From Flavobacterium sp. J372 (GTDB taxonomy: Bacteria; Bacteroidota; Bacteroidia; Flavobacteriales; Flavobacteriaceae): a stretch of DNA of 64,000 nt. The notes beneath the pieces are model-generated. The model was not told the DNA's origin, did no database searches, and worked only from the letters and a program-made list of their open reading frames with translations. Position 1 is the stretch's first letter; every line of letters starts with the position of its first letter. The position numbers and the translations under genes were made by a program. Shown one piece after another: positions 36,591 to 45,099 of this stretch. The stretch spans positions 3,194,001 through 3,258,000 of the forward strand of contig NZ_JAJOMZ010000004.1 in NCBI RefSeq assembly GCF_024699965.1. Direction: 5' to 3'.

Positions 36591-37461
36591 CGCTGAAAAT
36601 ATAAACATCATTAAGGCATCAGGCGAAAAAGCTCCGTTCAACAAAGGAAAGCTAAAACAATCGTTGCTGCGTTCTGGTGCAACTAACGAACAGGCAGATG
36701 AAATTACCAATGAAGTAATCGAAATGCTGGTTGAAGGAATGTCCACCCGGAAGATTTACAAAACTGCATTTCGATTGCTGAGAAATTATTCCCGTCCGGC
36801 AGCAGCACGTTATAAACTCAAACAAGCCATTATGGAATTGGGACCTTCCGGTTTTCCGTTTGAGCAATTTGTTGGCGAACTTTTAAAACATAGAGGTTAC
36901 AAAACGCAAGTGGGCGTAATTGTAAAAGGACATTGTGTAAACCATGAAATTGATGTGATTGCCGAAAAAGACGAACACCATTTTATGATTGAGTGCAAAT
37001 TTCATAACCGTCAGGGTTACTCGTCCGATGTTAAAATCCCGCTATACATTCAGTCAAGATTTTTAGATGTGGAAAGACAATGGAAACAGTTAGATGGTCA
37101 TTCTGAAAAATTTCATCAGGGTTGGGTAGTAACCAATACTCGCTTTTCAGAAGATGCTGCTCAATACGGAAGGTGCATGAATATGAACCTTGTGAGTTGG
37201 GATTACCCCAAACATAATGGGTTAAAAGACTGGATTGATGGTTCGGGATTACACCCCGTAACCTGCCTTACAACGCTTACCCAAAAAGAGAAACAACAAT
37301 TATTAGACAGAAAAATAGTGCTGTGTAAAACCATGCATCACAATCAAAGTGTGTTGCAAAACATAGGCATCCATTCACCACGGTTGGAAAAAGTAATGGA
37401 AGAATGTTCGGCATTGTGTGAAGAATTCTCAGCAAAGAAATTTCAAAGTATAAAACAATAA
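36580..37461 (+). CDS. ATP-cone/Mrr-type restriction-endonuclease-like fusion
   Basis: 293 residues. Residues ~8-92 are an ATP-cone (IIKASGEKAPFNKGKLKQSL, then ARYKLKQAIMELGPSG), the nucleotide-sensing module of ribonucleotide reductases and NrdR. Residues ~95-200 are a PD-(D/E)xK nuclease of the Mrr family: FPFEQFVGELLKHRGY, NHEIDVIAE, then MIECKF (catalytic D and E-x-K). The C-terminal ~90 residues are unassigned with several cysteines. The fusion suggests a nuclease gated by ATP or dATP; this is inference. Both ends are coupled: it overlaps the ATPase by 11 bp and lies 2 bp before the metallo-hydrolase. Confidence 0.85.
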   Translation: MKINAENINIIKASGEKAPFNKGKLKQSLLRSGATNEQADEITNEVIEMLVEGMSTRKIYKTAFRLLRNYSRPAAARYKLKQAIMELGPSGFPFEQFVGELLKHRGYKTQVGVIVKGHCVNHEIDVIAEKDEHHFMIECKFHNRQGYSSDVKIPLYIQSRFLDVERQWKQLDGHSEKFHQGWVVTNTRFSEDAAQYGRCMNMNLVSWDYPKHNGLKDWIDGSGLHPVTCLTTLTQKEKQQLLDRKIVLCKTMHHNQSVLQNIGIHSPRLEKVMEECSALCEEFSAKKFQSIKQ

Positions 37462-37463
37462 TT

Positions 37464-38855
37464 ATGAACGACAATAAAATCAAAATCCAATTCTTAGGTG
37501 CTGCCGGAACAGTTACCGGCTCAAAGTATCTTGTTACTGCTTTTGGTAAAAAAATACTGATAGACTGCGGTTTGTTTCAGGGGCTAAAAGAACTCCGGCA
37601 ACTAAATTGGCAACCATTAGCCGTTTCAGCAAAAACTATTGATATAGTATTACTAACACATGCACACTTAGACCACACAGGCTACCTCCCCTTACTGGTG
37701 AAGCATGGTTTTAGCGGAACAATCAACGGCACTTCACCAACCTTACAGATTGCCGAAATCATTTTAAAAGACAGTGCAAAAATTCAGGAAGAAGATGCAG
37801 AGAGAGCGAACAAATTCCGCTACTCAAAACACAAGCCCGCTTTGCCGCTTTATGGCTTGCCTGATGTGGAAAATACTTTGCCGCTTTTTCAACCGCAACC
37901 CCTCAATCAATGGTTACAAATTAACGAGCATATCCGATACCGTTTCCGATACAACGGACATATTATTGGTGCTACATTTATTGAATTGCAGATTGGCGAA
38001 AAAACATTAGTCTTTTCCGGTGATATTGGCAGGGAGATAGACCCACTTTTGTTTCCACCGGAAAAGCCTGAAAAAGCGGATGTTTTATTTATTGAAGCCA
38101 CTTATGGCAACCGCCTTCATCCTGTCGAACCAGCCATCAACAATTTGGAAAAACTTATTAATCGTTGCATGGCAAGAAACGGCACTATCATCATACCGAG
38201 TTTTTCGGTAGAGCGGACACAGTTACTCATGTATCTGTTTTGGCAGTTAAAAAAGACCAATAAAATTCCCGATATACCTATTTATATGGATAGTCCTATG
38301 GGAAGAAATGTTTTGGAAGTTTTTCATAGAAATACAGATTGGCATAAACTCTCCACCGATGAATGTTCTGAAATGTGCAACACCATAAAGCGTATTAAAA
38401 GTGTTGATGAAACTTTTGCACTTGCAGAAGACAATACACCTAAAATAATTATTGCCGGAAGCGGAATGGCGGCAGGAGGCAGAGTGCTTACTTACTTTGA
38501 AAAATACTTAGGCGATGAAAGCGCAACTATTCTGTTGGTTGGCTTTCAGGCGGAAGGAACAAGAGGAAGAGCTTTACTTGAAGGTGCATCTGAAATCAAG
38601 ATGAGAGGTAAATTCTATGCAGTAAAAGCTCATATTGAAAATATTGAAGGATTATCCGGTCATGCCGACCAAAATGGATTGATTGACTGGATGAGAAAAC
38701 TGCAATCCAAACCGGATAAAATTTTTATTGTCCACAGCGAAGCGGATGGCGCAAAGGGATTGCAGGAAAAAATAAAAGAAGTTTATAAATGGGATAGTGA
38801 AATTCCTGTCCTTAATCAGCGAAACGAATTTGAATTAAAAATCAAAAGGCCATGA
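37464..38855 (+). CDS. MBL-fold beta-CASP RNA-processing-type hydrolase
   Basis: 463-residue cytosolic metallo-beta-lactamase-fold protein of the CPSF73/YSH1 group. Visible: FLGAAGTVTGSKYLV, THAHLDHTGYLP (zinc-binding HxHxDH), GDIGRE (metal Asp), the beta-CASP insert with a Lys-rich KPEKADVLFIEATYG region, SFSVERTQ, SGMAAGGRVLTY, and a C-terminal RMMBL with LSGHADQNGL and IVHSEADG. Family members cut or trim RNA, sometimes DNA. It is third in the cassette, ending in an ATGA overlap with the NTPase gene. Confidence 0.9.
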   Translation: MNDNKIKIQFLGAAGTVTGSKYLVTAFGKKILIDCGLFQGLKELRQLNWQPLAVSAKTIDIVLLTHAHLDHTGYLPLLVKHGFSGTINGTSPTLQIAEIILKDSAKIQEEDAERANKFRYSKHKPALPLYGLPDVENTLPLFQPQPLNQWLQINEHIRYRFRYNGHIIGATFIELQIGEKTLVFSGDIGREIDPLLFPPEKPEKADVLFIEATYGNRLHPVEPAINNLEKLINRCMARNGTIIIPSFSVERTQLLMYLFWQLKKTNKIPDIPIYMDSPMGRNVLEVFHRNTDWHKLSTDECSEMCNTIKRIKSVDETFALAEDNTPKIIIAGSGMAAGGRVLTYFEKYLGDESATILLVGFQAEGTRGRALLEGASEIKMRGKFYAVKAHIENIEGLSGHADQNGLIDWMRKLQSKPDKIFIVHSEADGAKGLQEKIKEVYKWDSEIPVLNQRNEFELKIKRP

Positions 38856-39391
38856 AACACAAAGAAATTATCACAAACTGGAATGTAATTACAGGGGGGC
38901 CCTGCACGGGGAAAACCACGGTAGTAAACCTGCTTGCCGAAAGAGGTTACAAAACCACTATTGAACATGCACGTCATTACATTGATACGCAAAAAATAAA
39001 AGGGCGCACGGTTGAAGAAATTCGTGAAAACAAAAAAGAATTTCAGTTAGGAGTGCTGAATATGCAGATTGAAGAAGAAGCAACCTTAGATGTAAATGAA
39101 ATGGTGTTTTTAGACCGCGCCTTACCCGATGCAATGGCATACTATCAGTTCTTGGGTTTAGAATATGACGACAGGTTAATAGAACAGTGTAATAAATATT
39201 GCTACAAGCAAGTTTTCATATTAGACCGTTTGCCGCTTACCAACGACTATGCAAGATTAGAAGACGAAGCAGAGCAAATCCGTATTCATAACCTGATAAT
39301 TAAGGTGTATGAAACATTCCCTTGCCCTATTGTTCATGTGCCGGTTCTGCCACCGGAAGAACGGGTTGATTTTATTCTAAAACACATTTAG
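38852..39391 (+). CDS. AAA_28-type P-loop NTPase/kinase-like protein
   Basis: 179 residues. Walker A is TGGPCTGKTTVVNLL (~13-27), then ARHYID, a LDRALPDAMAYY lid-like segment and an ILDRLPLTNDYAR loop. This is the AAA_28 family of small P-loop proteins, related to nucleotide and NadR-type kinases. The substrate is unknown. It overlaps the MBL gene by 4 bp (ATGA) and ends 3 bp before cusC, so it is the fourth and last gene of the cassette set between cusA and cusC. Confidence 0.85.
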   Translation: MKHKEIITNWNVITGGPCTGKTTVVNLLAERGYKTTIEHARHYIDTQKIKGRTVEEIRENKKEFQLGVLNMQIEEEATLDVNEMVFLDRALPDAMAYYQFLGLEYDDRLIEQCNKYCYKQVFILDRLPLTNDYARLEDEAEQIRIHNLIIKVYETFPCPIVHVPVLPPEERVDFILKHI

Positions 39392-39394
39392 AGC

Positions 39395-40645
39395 ATGAAA
39401 AAGATAGTTTCAACAATAGTATTATTGGTTTGTCTGCTCCAGCTTCACGCTCAAGACACAACTTATATTTCGCTGGAAAAGCTGTTGCAGCAGGTGGAAA
39501 CTAATTACCCGTCCATTATTCAGTACCAATACAGCATACAGTCTATTCAGGCAAAAGCAGACGGTGCAAAAGCATGGATGCCGCCCACTTTTTCAACAGG
39601 CATCATGCGTTTCCCTTACGACTTCTCCATGCTCAAAGAAAAAAACGACCCAATGAACCAGGCGGGTATTGCTTTTTCCGTTGAACAGATGATACCCAAT
39701 CCAAGCAAACTGAACGCCAAGAAAAGTTACATCAGTTCACTGGCTGAAATCGAAAAATCAAAAAGTGAATGGACAAAAAACGAGTTGAGGCGTGAAGCGA
39801 AAATTCTGTACTACAACCGTTATGTAACCGAGAAGAAACAACGCATTCTAAAAGAAAGTGAAGAAATACTTCAATTGCTCATCACGACATCCGAAGAGAA
39901 ATTTACCAATAACCAGTCGCAACTGCAAACGATATATAAAGCAAAAGCCCGCTTAGCCGAATTAAAAAATATGCTGGTGATGCTCAACAGCGTGATTGCA
40001 GAAAGCAATATCGGATTAAACACGCTGATGTTGCGTGATGCAAACACGCCATTTCAGATTGATACACTCATTTCGCCAAGCAACTACCTATTCAGCATTG
40101 CAGATACTGTAAGCATTTCTAACCGTAGTGATATTACGGCGCTTGACAAATACATTCAATCCATGAAGTTGGAGCAAAAAGTAATGAGAACAAGCGCAAG
40201 ACCTGACTTTGGTATCCGTGCCGAACATGCCCAAATGTTTGGTATGCCAAGCCAATGGTCAGTTATGGGAATGGTAACAATTCCCATTGTTCCCTGGTCG
40301 TCTAAAATGTATTCCTCTGAAGTAAAGTCAATCGGTTTTCAAATTCAGTCTATGGAACGGGAAAAGGAAACAATGCAACTCATGGCTTCAAAAATGTTAG
40401 CCGAAAAAACTGCGATGCTTAATTACGAAAACGAACAATATCAGAGCTACACAAAAAATATTGTTCCCGCCTATGAGAACAACCTGCAAGCCAACCTGCT
40501 TGCCTACAAGCAAAACACAGGCGATTTTTTTGTGCTGCTGGATGCCTGGGAAATGTTGCTGATGAAAAAAATGGAAGCGTATGACAAACTGTTCAATATT
40601 TTAAAATTGGAAGCCGAATATGAATACGAAAGAGAAATTAAATAG
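39395..40645 (+). CDS. cusC: Outer-membrane TolC-family efflux protein CusC-like
   Basis: 416-residue outer-membrane efflux protein with a signal peptide (cleavage after QLHAQ, ~20). Long alternating helices and coiled-coil stretches (IEKSKSEWTKNELRREAKI and later) match the TolC alpha-barrel repeats. It would form the exit duct of the CusCBA copper/silver pump. Its 3' end overlaps the first CusB adaptor by 26 bp. Its natural partner cusA lies 5.4 kb upstream behind the inserted cassette. Confidence 0.85.
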   Translation: MKKIVSTIVLLVCLLQLHAQDTTYISLEKLLQQVETNYPSIIQYQYSIQSIQAKADGAKAWMPPTFSTGIMRFPYDFSMLKEKNDPMNQAGIAFSVEQMIPNPSKLNAKKSYISSLAEIEKSKSEWTKNELRREAKILYYNRYVTEKKQRILKESEEILQLLITTSEEKFTNNQSQLQTIYKAKARLAELKNMLVMLNSVIAESNIGLNTLMLRDANTPFQIDTLISPSNYLFSIADTVSISNRSDITALDKYIQSMKLEQKVMRTSARPDFGIRAEHAQMFGMPSQWSVMGMVTIPIVPWSSKMYSSEVKSIGFQIQSMEREKETMQLMASKMLAEKTAMLNYENEQYQSYTKNIVPAYENNLQANLLAYKQNTGDFFVLLDAWEMLLMKKMEAYDKLFNILKLEAEYEYEREIK

Positions 40646-41918
40646 CATCTGCATTATGGTGTGTTTGCTTTTGGTAGCTGCGTTATCATCCTGCAAAAAT
40701 GAACAAGGTGAACAAGGGTATGAAAATCATGAGAAGGTTGAGGGCGAGTACATCTGCCCCATGGGTTGCGAAGGTGATAAAACCTATCCGCACCCCGGCG
40801 ATTGTCCTGTATGTAATATGAAATTGCAGTTGGTGGAAAAAGAATTGGAGCAGGCAGTTTCACCAAACAAACTGGTCTTGTCAAATCAGGCAACCTTTAG
40901 ACTGCAATCAGGCAACAGTGGAAAAACCGAGAAAGCGCAAGGCTTTATTACCCTCGCTCAAAACAGAAATCAATCCGTTGCAGCCCGTTTCGGAGGAAGG
41001 ATTGAGAAGCTATACGTTAAATTCAGCAACCAATACGTAAAGCAAGGCGATAAAATCATGGACATATACAGCCCCGGCTTACGCACCTTTCAGGAAGAAC
41101 ATCTTTTTCTTTTCAAATCAGGTGCAGATAATTATTTAATAGAAAAGTCGAGAGAAAAGCTACGTCTGCTCGGTATTACCGAAAATCAGATTGCGCAGTT
41201 GGAAAAAAAGGGAGCAGTTGCCCTAACAGTTTCTGTTTTCAGTCCTTCAAACGGATATGTTTTTTTCAATGCTTTAACATCGCAGCAAAACACTACTGCA
41301 AAAAGCACATCGGCAATGAACGACATGGGTACGCAGCAGAATGCCATCAATACAAGCTCTTATGCTGTTTCCGCTTCGCAAATTCGTGAAGGCACATATG
41401 TAAACGAAGCACAAACCCTTTTCAATATAAATGATTTACAGGAAGTTTGGGTATTGGTTTCAGTTCCCAACCGAAACGTAAGTCAAATTCACGAAAACCA
41501 ATCTGCACAAATAGTTTCTGAAAGCGACCCTTCAAAACTTCTCAACGGAAAAGTTGCTTTGATTGAAAAGACATTTGAAGAAACTGACCAGCGTTTTGCA
41601 AGAGTTAGGATTGTGTTGCCCAATCCCAATAATTCGCTGAAAATAAATTCGCTTGTTACCGCAGGCTTTGCTTTGAGCGGTAATGAAAATTTACAGGTTC
41701 CATCAACGGCAGTTTACACTACGGGATTGAATGCTTACGTATGGGTCAAAACAGATACTACCCGCAATGGAGCGGGAGTTTTTCAGGTGCGGAAAGTAAT
41801 TGCTGGAGCAAGCAACAACGGAATGACAATCATTAAAAGCGGTCTTTCACCTACTGAAGAAATTGCAAAACAAGCGGGTTTGATGACTGACAGTGAAACT
41901 TTTTTAAATGCAAATTGA
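40620..41918 (+). CDS. cusB: RND periplasmic adaptor CusB-like, copy 1 (lipoprotein)
   Basis: 432 residues, lipoprotein signal (ALSSC, lipid Cys ~25). A heavy-metal-binding domain YICPMGCEGDKTYPHPGDCP follows (~43-62). The membrane-fusion domains include lipoyl-like FGGRIEKLYVKFSNQYVKQG, a helical hairpin and an adaptor beta barrel. It would link CusA to CusC and may capture Cu+/Ag+ through Met/Cys residues. It overlaps cusC at the 5' end and the second adaptor at the 3' end. Confidence 0.88.
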   Translation: MNTKEKLNSICIMVCLLLVAALSSCKNEQGEQGYENHEKVEGEYICPMGCEGDKTYPHPGDCPVCNMKLQLVEKELEQAVSPNKLVLSNQATFRLQSGNSGKTEKAQGFITLAQNRNQSVAARFGGRIEKLYVKFSNQYVKQGDKIMDIYSPGLRTFQEEHLFLFKSGADNYLIEKSREKLRLLGITENQIAQLEKKGAVALTVSVFSPSNGYVFFNALTSQQNTTAKSTSAMNDMGTQQNAINTSSYAVSASQIREGTYVNEAQTLFNINDLQEVWVLVSVPNRNVSQIHENQSAQIVSESDPSKLLNGKVALIEKTFEETDQRFARVRIVLPNPNNSLKINSLVTAGFALSGNENLQVPSTAVYTTGLNAYVWVKTDTTRNGAGVFQVRKVIAGASNNGMTIIKSGLSPTEEIAKQAGLMTDSETFLNAN

Positions 41919-41919
41919 C

Positions 41920-43125
41920 ATGAAGCAGTTTATTATCTCAACTATATTGCTTTCAATACTCATTCTTACGGGTTGTAAGAACGGGCAAGAAAGCCATCAG
42001 GAAACATCCGGCAGTTATTATACTTGCCCCATGCACCCAAGTGTAGCAAGCGAAACACCTGGTTCTTGTCCCGTTTGTAATATGTCTTTAATCAAAGTAG
42101 AGAAGAAAGAAACCGACCATGCAGGAATGCAAGGCAACATTATCACCATTGACAAGCATAAGCAGGCATTGGCAGGTATTGAAACAGATACCGTCAGAAA
42201 AAGAAACATTTTATCATCTTCCGTTATTTTAGGAACAGTTGCCATTAATGAAGAACAGGTAAAGACCATTAGCAGCCGTGCAAAAGGAAGGATTGACGAA
42301 CTGTTTGTAAGAAACACAGGTGTATATCTTCAAAAAGGAAGACCCCTTTACAGTATTTACAGTGAACAACTGCAAACAGATGAAAAGGAATATCTGTCCG
42401 TGCTGGAAAAAGCAAAAACAACAATCCCTATATCTAAGCTGACAAGCGATTTATTAAGTGCTGGAAAAAACAAATTGACATTGTGGGGTTTAACCGAAAA
42501 GCAAATTTCCGAACTGGAAACATCGGGCAAAACAAATTCCCTCATTACATTTTATTCGCCCGAAGCGGGATATGTAAGCGAAGTAAACATCAACGAGGGC
42601 ATGTATGTGGCAGAAGGCAGTCCACTTGTAAAAATCACCTCGCTCAATGAGGTTTGGGTCGAAGCGCAATTGTATCCCAATGAAATTTCAGGACTTGAAG
42701 AAATCAAGACCTTTCAGGTGTTTGCCGACAGTAATCCCGGAGAAGTTTACAAAGGTACGTTGGTTTACTCCAACCCGGTAATAGAAGAAGGCAAAAGAAT
42801 TTACCTGCTTAAAATCAGGGTAAACAATTCAGCCGGTAAACTTATACCCGGCACATTGGTTTCGGTCGTTCCCGAAAAATCGTTTACCAATGTGCTGGCA
42901 GTTCCTAAATCGGCAGTACTGCTGGAAAAGATGAAAACCGTTTGGGTATTGGCCCATGATAACACATTTGAGCAACGCATGGTAGAAACAGGTGTGCAAA
43001 ACAAGCAGTGGATTGAAATTACATCAGGATTAAAACCAGGTGACATCGTTGTTACCGAAGGTGCATATTTAATCAGCAGTGAGTTTATACTTAAAAGCGG
43101 AGCAGGACAAAGACATGACCATTAA
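41920..43125 (+). CDS. cusB: RND periplasmic adaptor CusB-like, copy 2 (lipoprotein)
   Basis: 401 residues. ATG 41920 gives a clean lipoprotein signal (MKQFIISTILLSILILTGC); an in-frame ATG at 41908 would add four residues and overlap the previous gene. A metal-binding domain YYTCPMHPSVASETPGSCPV is followed by lipoyl and barrel domains (KGRIDELFVRNTGVYLQKG, VWVEAQLYPNEI). It is similar to copy 1 but clearly diverged, so the two adaptors may form mixed assemblies or serve different pumps. A decayed P-type ATPase tail lies just after it. Confidence 0.87.
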   Translation: MKQFIISTILLSILILTGCKNGQESHQETSGSYYTCPMHPSVASETPGSCPVCNMSLIKVEKKETDHAGMQGNIITIDKHKQALAGIETDTVRKRNILSSSVILGTVAINEEQVKTISSRAKGRIDELFVRNTGVYLQKGRPLYSIYSEQLQTDEKEYLSVLEKAKTTIPISKLTSDLLSAGKNKLTLWGLTEKQISELETSGKTNSLITFYSPEAGYVSEVNINEGMYVAEGSPLVKITSLNEVWVEAQLYPNEISGLEEIKTFQVFADSNPGEVYKGTLVYSNPVIEEGKRIYLLKIRVNNSAGKLIPGTLVSVVPEKSFTNVLAVPKSAVLLEKMKTVWVLAHDNTFEQRMVETGVQNKQWIEITSGLKPGDIVVTEGAYLISSEFILKSGAGQRHDH

Positions 43126-43172
43126 ATCTGATAGGCAGTTGGACGCTGCTCCAATGTAATTAAAGTCCCGCC

Positions 43173-43220
43173 ATGAGTGTAAGCATCATAGTAGTAGCGA
43201 TTAACACAAATATTTTCTAA
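43173..43220 (+). pseudogene. Remnant of a copB-like C-terminus
   Basis: The 16-codon frame reads MSVSIIVVAINTN, matching LMSVSTIVVAINSQLL at the end of CopB. At DNA level 26 of 30 bases agree, and 17 bases (43188-43204) are identical to 30734-30750. This is a scar of a second ATPase copy, deleted by recombination, in the 114-bp gap after the adaptor gene. Confidence 0.55.
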
Positions 43221-43239
43221 TATCTAAAAATGAGTAAAA

Positions 43240-44301
43240 ATGAAAAACAGAGCAACTTTGGTGGCAATAGCTACTACCATTTCCTTAACCGTTCTATCTT
43301 CTTGTAGTAAAGATGATATGGGCGATATGCCAATGGGTAAAAACATTGATTATCCGGCAGCTTACGTAGTCAATGGCGAAAGCGCAACCGTTTCTGTCAT
43401 AAAACTAAGTGACAATACCGTGAGTGAAACCTTTGACATCATGAACTCCGGCGGCAACATGGTCATGTGGCCGCATCACATTTACAGCCATCAAAACCAT
43501 TTAGCTATCGGCGTACCGGGCATGGATTTGAGCGCAGGCCATTCCGGTGGCATGGCAGGCATGAAAGGGCGTATCCTGATAATGGATGCCGTAAAAGGAA
43601 CCGTTTTAAAAGACATTGAAACTCCGGCAATGAACCACAATGCCGTTTATTCCCCTGATGGTACAGAAATATGGACAACGCAAATGGCAATGGATGGAAA
43701 AGTTTTGGTTTACGATGCCAATACCTATGCTGTCAAAAATACGATTGCCGTAGGTGAAGACCCCGCAGAAGTAACCTTTAGCATGGATGGCACAAAAGCA
43801 TACGTGTGCAACGGCGGCAGCGGTACGGTTTCGGTTATCAACCCATCGACCAAGAGTGTGGTTGCAACCCTGACCGTGGGTGACGACCCGGTAGGAGCCT
43901 GGCCAGCCACTAACGGCAAAATGTATGTGGATAATGAGGCTTCACAGACCATTTCGGTTATTGATGTAGCTACCAATGCGGTAACTGAAACCATTAGCTT
44001 AGGCTTTATGCCCGGATATGCAGCCCACAATGCTTCAAAAAATGAACTGTGGGTTACCGACCCAATGAACGGAAAGGTGCATTACTGGAATTGGGACAAC
44101 GGCATGAGTATGTGGATGCACGCCGGTGTTTTTGATGCAGGTGCAGGAGCGCACGCCATTGTATTTACACAGGACGGCAATATCGCTTATGTAACCAATC
44201 AGGAAAGCAACACGGTTTCGGTAGTCAATGTATCATCCCATGCCGTAACAAAAACCCTTAACGTTGGCAAAAAGCCCAACGGCATACTTATAAAAATGTA
44301 A
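43240..44301 (+). CDS. YVTN/YncE-type beta-propeller lipoprotein, Met-rich
   Basis: 353 residues with a lipoprotein signal (LSSC, lipid Cys ~22) followed by a Met/Asp-rich segment (KDDMGDMPMGKNID). The rest is a seven-bladed YVTN-type propeller, with repeats such as TVSVINPSTKSVVATLTVGD and TISVIDVATNAVTETISLG. The propeller has Met/His-rich loops (MDLSAGHSGGMAGM, MSMWMHAG) that suggest Cu+ binding in the periplasm. The role is inferred from context; other YncE relatives bind DNA or metals. Confidence 0.82.
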   Translation: MKNRATLVAIATTISLTVLSSCSKDDMGDMPMGKNIDYPAAYVVNGESATVSVIKLSDNTVSETFDIMNSGGNMVMWPHHIYSHQNHLAIGVPGMDLSAGHSGGMAGMKGRILIMDAVKGTVLKDIETPAMNHNAVYSPDGTEIWTTQMAMDGKVLVYDANTYAVKNTIAVGEDPAEVTFSMDGTKAYVCNGGSGTVSVINPSTKSVVATLTVGDDPVGAWPATNGKMYVDNEASQTISVIDVATNAVTETISLGFMPGYAAHNASKNELWVTDPMNGKVHYWNWDNGMSMWMHAGVFDAGAGAHAIVFTQDGNIAYVTNQESNTVSVVNVSSHAVTKTLNVGKKPNGILIKM

Positions 44302-44306
44302 AAAGG

Positions 44307-44336
44307 AGCGGTACAGATAATATCATCTGTACCGCT
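44307..44336 (+). terminator. Hairpin after the beta-propeller gene
   Basis: AGCGGTACAGAT (44307-44318) and ATCTGTACCGCT (44325-44336) form a perfect 12-bp stem with a 6-base loop, 6 bp past the stop. No T tract follows, so Rho-independent termination is uncertain. Confidence 0.5.
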
Positions 44337-44422
44337 TAACAAAACTGTTATCGGTTGTCCGTAAGGGATTTCACAACGGCAACCACTACAAAAAGTACTT
44401 GTTTAATTAAAAAAATAATAAA

Positions 44423-45089
44423 ATGAAAAATCTAACATTATCAATCATTGCTGTTATCATGGCATTTGTAACAGTATCATGCAATCAGGCATCCAACAAA
44501 AACGAGCAGTCTTCAAATGATACTGCTGTGGTATCACAAGAACAGCCAGCTTCCCAACCAAAAGAGGATGATACGGTAGCTGCGCCCGCTGTGAGCGAAA
44601 CACCGAGCGGTCAGGAAGCAATAGCAACAGGAAAAGAAGAAACAAAAAACTTTTCTATTGCGCCCATAGTTACCGATTATCTGTCCTTAAAGAACGCCCT
44701 TGTTTCGGACGATGACAAAGCTGCCGCCAGTTCAGGGAAAAAGCTGTTAGCTACCCTGAATAAAGTGGACATGAAAGCCGTTCCTGCCGATAAGCACAAA
44801 AAGTACATGGACATAGCGGACGATGCTAAAGAACACGCAGAACATATCGGGGAAAATGTCGGCAACATCCACCACCAGCGGGAACATTTGGCCTCGCTTG
44901 GCGAAGATTTGAAAGACCTGATTGATTTGTTCGGTACATCGCAAACATTGTATCAGGACCCATTGCCCGATGTTCAATGACGGTAAGGGTGCTGTTTGGT
45001 TCAGCGAAAACAAGGAAATCAAAAACCCTTACTACGGTTCTAAAATGCTGACCTGCGGTAAGGTGGAAAAAACAATTAACAGCAAATAA
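44423..45089 (+). pseudogene. DUF3347 lipoprotein, frameshifted
   Basis: Signal peptide with lipobox VTVSC (lipid Cys ~20), acidic linker, then a DUF3347 helical domain (~80-180) with NIHHQREHLASLGEDL. One extra C in the run 44959-44961 shifts the frame just before the hallmark motif. Removing it gives [18 protein letters not shown] and [12 protein letters not shown] and a stop at 45087. The uncorrected frame ends at 44980 without the Cys/Met copper site. It resembles the intact copy at 46095-46673. Confidence 0.72.
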
Positions 45090-45099
45090 ATTTCGGGTT

